The notes under the pieces are model-generated. The model saw nothing but the letters and a program-made list of their open reading frames with translations. It did not search any database and had not been told where the DNA came from. A stretch of DNA of 64,000 nt from an uncultured Bacteroidales bacterium (GTDB lineage: Bacteria > Bacteroidota > Bacteroidia > Bacteroidales > Muribaculaceae), in NCBI GenBank assembly GCA_902785925.1, contig CADAAI010000006.1:48602-112601 (forward strand). The letters run 5' to 3'. The position numbers were made by a program, and so were the translations under genes. Below, piece after piece: positions 60,196-64,000 of this stretch; position 1 is the first letter of the stretch, and every line of letters starts with the position of its first letter.

Positions 60196-61215
60196 TTAGC
60201 GCTTGAGGAACTTGAAGCGCTTGATGTTCTTAAGAGCTACGCCAGTACCCTTGGCCACAGCGTGCAAGGGATCATCGGGTACCTGGAATGGAATACCAAT
60301 CTTGTCGGTCAATCGACGGTCGAGACCACGCAGCAAGGCACCACCACCAGCCAGATAAACACCATTCTTAACGATGTCGCTGTAGAGCTCAGGAGGAGTT
60401 TGTTCCAGTGCGCTGAGCACGGCAGCCTCAATCTTTGAGATAGACTTTTCGATGCAGTGGCTGATTTCCTGATATGATACAGGCACTTCCATAGGAAGGG
60501 CTGTCATCTGGTTAGGACCGCGCACGATGTAGTCCTCGGGTGGGTTCTCAAGTTCAGTGAGAGCCGAACCTACGTTTATCTTGATGCGCTCAGCAGTGCG
60601 CTCACCAACCTTAACGTTGTGGGCGCGGCGCATGTGCTCGCGAATGTCCTCGGTGAGGTCGTCACCAGCGATGCGGATGCTCTTGTTGCTCACGATACCA
60701 CCAAGTGAGATAACGGCAATCTCGGTAGTACCACCGCCTATGTCGACAATCATGTTACCCTCGGGGGCAAGGACGTCGATGCCAATACCCAGAGCGGCTG
60801 CCATAGGCTCATAAATCATATATACGTCACGTCCACCAGCATGCTCACTTGAGTCGCGCACGGCACGAATCTCTACTTCGGTCGATCCCGAAGGGATGCA
60901 CACTACCATGCGAAGCGATGGTGAGAACCAGTGGTTCTTTTGGCTCACCTTCTTGATCATGCCGCGAATCATAAGCTCGGCAGCGTTGAAGTCGGCAATC
61001 ACACCGTCGCGCAATGGGCGCACGGTCTTGATGCCCTCATGCACCTTGCCACGCATCTCACGTGCGGTTTCACCAACAGCCATTAGCTTTTGGGTCTTGG
61101 TGTCGAGAGCAACCACCGAAGGTTCGTCAATAACTATCTTATCGTTGTGGATAATGATAGTGTTGGCTGTTCCTAGGTCAACAGCGATTTCTTGAGTAAA
61201 TGAGAATAATCCCAT
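60196..61215 (-). CDS. mreB: rod shape-determining protein MreB (actin homologue)
   Basis: 339 residues. Actin-fold phosphate loops: AVDLGTANTIIIHNDK at 11-26, GNMIVDIGGGTTEIAVISLG near 152-171, and the adenosine loop GVYLAGGGALLRG near 286-298. It makes membrane-bound filaments that guide wall synthesis. It opens the mreB-mreC-mreD-mrdA-rodA operon. A -7 element TAATTTTG (61333-61326 on the minus strand) gives a leader of about 105 bases. Confidence 0.97.
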   Translation of the reverse strand: MGLFSFTQEIAVDLGTANTIIIHNDKIVIDEPSVVALDTKTQKLMAVGETAREMRGKVHEGIKTVRPLRDGVIADFNAAELMIRGMIKKVSQKNHWFSPSLRMVVCIPSGSTEVEIRAVRDSSEHAGGRDVYMIYEPMAAALGIGIDVLAPEGNMIVDIGGGTTEIAVISLGGIVSNKSIRIAGDDLTEDIREHMRRAHNVKVGERTAERIKINVGSALTELENPPEDYIVRGPNQMTALPMEVPVSYQEISHCIEKSISKIEAAVLSALEQTPPELYSDIVKNGVYLAGGGALLRGLDRRLTDKIGIPFQVPDDPLHAVAKGTGVALKNIKRFKFLKR

Positions 61216-61475
61216 ATCTTATATCTTTCTTGTTTTAGGATGGTGAACTGCTTACTTGGCTGTAATTTACAGACTTAAAGGCAGTACAACCATCTAATTG
61301 GTTACACTACACTATATTCAGAGTGCAAAATTAGTCAAAATCTATCAACTAATAAAAGAAAAAATAAATAAAAACGCCCGTGAAATTATTTTTAACAACT
61401 TTGGGTAGGAGATTACTTAGCTGATTAAGTGAAAGACTTCAAAAGTGGTATAGAAATTTTATTATTTGCGCAAAA

Positions 61476-61506
61476 TTTGTTAACACAGTGTTAAGTATTA
61501 ATTTTG
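61476..61506 (+). promoter_or_regulatory. orphan plus-strand promoter with palindrome in the spacer
   Basis: TTTG (61476-61479), 19 bases, TAATTTTG (61499-61506). The spacer holds TTAACAC-A-GTGTTAA (61480-61494), a perfect 15-base palindrome, as expected of an operator. No gene starts downstream on this strand. Confidence 0.6.
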
Positions 61507-61511
61507 CATTT

Positions 61512-61585
61512 AAAACCCATTAACGGATAAAGATTTCCCCGAAACGCAACAAGGCATTTTAGGGAAATCTAATCTTTGTGCATTT
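61512..61585 (+). ncRNA. candidate small RNA downstream of the orphan promoter
   Basis: A transcript starting near 61512 would contain AGATTTCCC (61531-61539) paired with GGGAAATCT (61562-61570), a perfect 9-bp stem with a 22-base loop. The following AATCTTTG and T-rich bases are a weak terminator, so the 3' end is a guess. The hairpin could instead end the convergent symporter transcript. Confidence 0.3.
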
Positions 61586-61700
61586 TATTTATGATAAAGT
61601 TAGTCTTATTTGAGATTTTTCTTTTCTATGAAACTGTTGAAAAATGCAGTTATAAAGAAATGTTTTTCCAAAGATGTGTCAAATTGTAGCCAAACAATAG

Positions 61701-63131
61701 TTAGTCCTCGTCGGAGGCTTCTTTATCGAGGTTGCCATCCCACAGGTAGTGCTTTGTCTCACGAGCGATTACACCTGAGAGGAGTAGCAGGGCTACAAGG
61801 TTGGGTAGAGCCATCATGGCGTTCATGATGTCGGCGATATTCCACACAACTCCCAAGCTCATCACACAGCCTATAAAGCACACGATAAGCCATACGATGC
61901 GATAGTAACGAATGCACCTCTTGCCTCCCAGATATTCCATTGCTCGCTCACCGTAGTAACTCCATCCTAGGATAGTTGAGAATGCGAATGTGAGGATACC
62001 AAATGTGAGAATTGGCGTGCCAAGGTAAGGTATCATACCAAAGGCTTTTTTAGTGAGGAGTCCGCCATCGTGGAAATTGATGTCGGGGTATGCGATGATA
62101 CTAGTGGTGAGTACCAATCCAGTCATAGCGCACACGACCACTGTGTCCCAGAAGGTGCCAGTAGAACTAACAAGCGCCTGACGCACAGGGTTCTTGGTGC
62201 GTGCGGCGGCGGCGACAATGGGCGCAGACCCCATACCCGACTCGTTGCTGAACAAGCCTCGCGCGATACCATAGCGCGCTCCCATCATAATGGCTGTGCC
62301 TGCAGCTCCGCCTATTCCTGCTTTCATCGAAAATGCCTCGCTGCAAATGAGGCAAATAGCTTGCCATAAATACTGGTAATTGATGCACAGAATGTAGATA
62401 CACCCCAGCACATAAAGAACAGCCATGAAAGGGACAAATGCTGAGCATATCCTTCCAATGCTTCTCACGCCGCCAATGATTACTACACCCACGAGAGTCA
62501 TCACCAGTATGCCCATAATGATGCTCAGGTAGAATCTGGGTTCGTAGCTGGTGTTCAGGGTATTGTTGAGCCACGTTGTTGCGCTAGCCACTGTGCCGTT
62601 GTCGTTGAGCAACATTATGAAATTCTCGCTGATGGCATTGGCTTGAACGCTGTTGCCAATTCCAAAAGCGGCAATCGCGGTGAAAATGCAGAAGAGAACG
62701 GCAAGCCACTTCTGACCTAGACCGCGCTCGAGGGCATACATGGGACCTCCCAACATACTGCCGTCGCTGGTCTTGACACGGTACTTGATGGCAAGCAGCC
62801 CTTCACTATACTTGGTTGCAATACCAAATATTCCAGTCAACCAGCACCATAGCACTGCACCAGGGCCTCCTAGCGACACAGCTGTTGCTACACCAATGAT
62901 ATTACCAGTTCCGATGGTTGCTGCTAGTGAAGTGGCAAGAGCGGCAAACTGGCTTACATCTCCTGTCGAGTTCTTGTCTTTAGAAACTGATAACTTTATA
63001 GCAGTGAATATCTTGCGTTGTGGAACACGCAACCTGAATGTCAAGAAGATGTGCGTTCCGAGCAAGAGAATTATCATGGGCCAGCCCCACACGTAGTCGC
63101 TAATGGTCTGGGTGATTGTGTTGAAATCCAT
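61701..63131 (-). CDS. alanine/glycine:cation symporter family protein
   Basis: 476 residues, about eleven membrane helices. AGCS motifs are present: AATIGTGNIIGVATAVSLGG near 70-89, GPGAVLWCWLTGIFGIATKY, GSMLGGPMYALERGLGQKW near 125, NQxF-like SNESGMGSAPIVAAAARTKN near 292-311. It takes up alanine or glycine with Na+ or H+. Promoter: TTTG-N20-TATCTTTG on the minus strand (63201-63170). It stands alone. Confidence 0.93.
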   Translation of the reverse strand: MDFNTITQTISDYVWGWPMIILLLGTHIFLTFRLRVPQRKIFTAIKLSVSKDKNSTGDVSQFAALATSLAATIGTGNIIGVATAVSLGGPGAVLWCWLTGIFGIATKYSEGLLAIKYRVKTSDGSMLGGPMYALERGLGQKWLAVLFCIFTAIAAFGIGNSVQANAISENFIMLLNDNGTVASATTWLNNTLNTSYEPRFYLSIIMGILVMTLVGVVIIGGVRSIGRICSAFVPFMAVLYVLGCIYILCINYQYLWQAICLICSEAFSMKAGIGGAAGTAIMMGARYGIARGLFSNESGMGSAPIVAAAARTKNPVRQALVSSTGTFWDTVVVCAMTGLVLTTSIIAYPDINFHDGGLLTKKAFGMIPYLGTPILTFGILTFAFSTILGWSYYGERAMEYLGGKRCIRYYRIVWLIVCFIGCVMSLGVVWNIADIMNAMMALPNLVALLLLSGVIARETKHYLWDGNLDKEASDED

Positions 63132-63169
63132 CTATAGTATGTTTTGTAGGTTTGTTAGTTAAAACAGCG

Positions 63170-63201
63170 CAAAGATAAGCAAATTTTATTAAAATTACAA
63201 A
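63170..63201 (-). promoter_or_regulatory. promoter of the AGCS symporter
   Basis: On the minus strand TTTG (63201-63198), 20 bases, TATCTTTG (63177-63170). The leader to 63131 is about 35 bases. Confidence 0.72.
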
Positions 63202-63266
63202 TTCAAACTTTTGAAGTGGCAATAACTTGATGTGGATAATTGAAATAATCGTCAAACCGACAATTT

Positions 63267-63298
63267 TTTGGATATCTTAATAATTATCTATATATTTG
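63267..63298 (+). promoter_or_regulatory. promoter of the 175-residue secreted protein
   Basis: TTTG (63267-63270), 20 bases, TATATTTG (63291-63298). Confidence 0.7.
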
Positions 63299-63332
63299 CA
63301 ATCAATATCTATAATCTCAAATGTTAAATGTT

Positions 63333-63860
63333 ATGAAAAAGAACCTTTTGCTTATTGCTTGTGTGTTGCTGCCATTGCTGGCAAGCGCGCAGACCGTACA
63401 ATCAGGGATGACGCCATTTATTTTCCACCAAGCGTGGGAAAAAGTGGAAGGCTCTAATGTCAAAGTAGCCGAATCAATACTTAAAAAAGCCGGTTACAGC
63501 AAGGTGGGAGAGTACCATCCTGCGATTGGTTTCAACATTATCTATGCCAAGGGGTGCACTGTTACTGTTTCGCGTTCAGGAGAGGTGAAATCGGCCAAGG
63601 CGACGGTAGCCAATGGCTACGCCAGCTATGTGCAGATTGGAGCCGGTGTGGGCATGTGCTACGACATGTCGGTAACATTCCTTTCTAATAAAGGAACACA
63701 GGCGTTCATTTCGCTTCTAAAGAAGAGCGGCTATCGCTTTGCGCGAAAAGACTTGTATGACTGGGACATAATTGAGAATGTGTGGGAACGACCCACCGAC
63801 CACTGGCGCGTGATGCAAAAAGGCAACACCTTCTACATCAACGAAGGACCATGCGCCTAA
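63333..63860 (+). CDS. small secreted protein of unknown function
   Basis: 175 residues from the ATG at 63333, with a signal peptide (1-20, MKKNLLLIACVLLPLLASAQ); an ATG four codons upstream is also possible. The mature part is mixed alpha/beta (KVAESILKKAGYSKVGEYHP, CTVTVSRSGEVKSAKATVAN, YDMSVTFLSNKGTQAFISLL) and ends in a compact WERPTDHWRVMQKGNTFYI segment. I do not recognise the family. An IS-like element begins about 35 bases after its stop and no terminator is seen before it. Confidence 0.72.
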   Translation: MKKNLLLIACVLLPLLASAQTVQSGMTPFIFHQAWEKVEGSNVKVAESILKKAGYSKVGEYHPAIGFNIIYAKGCTVTVSRSGEVKSAKATVANGYASYVQIGAGVGMCYDMSVTFLSNKGTQAFISLLKKSGYRFARKDLYDWDIIENVWERPTDHWRVMQKGNTFYINEGPCA

Positions 63861-63895
63861 AATTCTTGTATGGAGTCAAATGAAGAATAAGAGGG

Positions 63896-64000
63896 TGTGT
63901 CTGATATGAACCCCGAAAGTTAGACAAAAAACTTTCGGGGTTCATTATGTCAGAAAGAAAAAGAAAGAAACATGGTTACAATGAACGGCTGATGTATATG
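63896..64000 (+). mobile_element. left end of an IS3-family-like insertion sequence (partial)
   Basis: From about 63896 the sequence TGTGTCTGATATGAACCCCG, then AAAGTTAGAC, has the form of an IS3/IS150-group terminal repeat. It contains a perfect 15-bp hairpin (TGAACCCCGAAAGTT 63907-63921 with AACTTTCGGGGTTCA 63930-63944) just before an ATG. The element continues past the window, so the other end, target duplication and exact boundary cannot be set. Confidence 0.6.
63947..64000 (+). CDS. transposase OrfA start (partial)
   Basis: The ATG at 63947 opens a frame of 18 codons to the window edge (MSERKRKKHGYNERLMYM). The basic start and position after the IS hairpin fit the first small orf of an IS3-family transposase, with a helix-turn-helix to follow. 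Too short for certain assignment. Confidence 0.5.
   Translation, partial: MSERKRKKHGYNERLMYM

Larger units (their letters stand above)
61216..61700. other. long intergenic region upstream of mreB with an orphan promoter
   Basis: 485 bases without a supportable gene. From left: the mreB leader and its -7 element, an AT-rich stretch, a consensus plus-strand promoter (61476-61506) with an embedded palindrome, a strong 9-bp hairpin (61531-61570), and the AGCS 3' end. The short plus-strand frame at 61610-61828 overlaps the symporter gene and is not a gene. Confidence 0.5.

Noticed and set aside
61610..61828. 72-codon plus-strand frame upstream of mreB
   Set aside because: It runs into the opposite strand of the symporter gene and its second half is the mirror of that coding sequence.

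Overview
The window reads as chromosomal DNA of an anaerobic gut-type Bacteroidales bacterium. Promoters carry the Bacteroidetes sigma-ABfr pattern (TTTG, 19-20 bases, TAnnTTTG) and Shine-Dalgarno sites are essentially absent. Gene content fits: a KorDABC-type 2-oxoacid:ferredoxin oxidoreductase, SusC-class TonB-dependent receptors, BspA-type leucine-rich repeats, a C-terminally extended ribosomal protein S16, and a secreted dipeptidyl peptidase III with the HECLGH zinc motif. Several dockerin-like C-termini and moderate GC content make Muribaculaceae or Prevotellaceae my best guess; this is inference, not a phylogeny.

Layout. 1-6.3 kb: 3' end of kdsA, a secreted TPR protein, a GntP-type permease and the four-gene oxidoreductase operon. 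6.3-20.7 kb: a GH31 glycosidase, a small stand-alone module, an ECF sigma/membrane protein/Spy-like stress operon, two lipoproteins, a TonB-dependent receptor, an SH3 protein, miaA, dipeptidyl peptidase IV, a dockerin protein and a truncated dockerin remnant beside a degenerate repeat scar. 20.7-30 kb: etfB-etfA-acyl-CoA dehydrogenase operon, a GH9-polysaccharide deacetylase fusion, dipeptidyl peptidase III and an AlkD-like protein. 30-33.2 kb: a TPP riboswitch controlling a thiamine TonB-dependent receptor and PnuT. 33-41.4 kb: another dockerin protein, ispD-recG, tRNA-Gln, rpsP, a lipoprotein and the divergent rpmH/efp pair. 41.4-55 kb: secreted endonuclease I, a glycosyltransferase-radC pair, a BspA-like protein, dnaB, a very large alpha-2-macroglobulin and dinB. 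55-64 kb: the mreB-mreC-mreD-mrdA-rodA elongasome operon, an alanine/glycine:cation symporter, a secreted protein and the left edge of an IS3-like element.

How it works together. The thiamine uptake operon would feed TPP to enzymes such as the oxidoreductase. The etf/acyl-CoA dehydrogenase operon handles flavin-based electron transfer in a fermentative metabolism. Secreted GH31, GH9, DPP3 and DPP4 point to a scavenger of glycans and peptides. The ECF operon and alpha-2-macroglobulin are envelope-protection functions, and the mre operon builds the cell cylinder. No CRISPR array, prophage or obvious defence island is visible. The most unusual items are the GH9-deacetylase fusion with a degenerate deacetylase metal site, an orphan promoter with an embedded palindrome upstream of mreB, the scaffoldin-less dockerin family, and the small GG-N-GW module at 8.9 kb.
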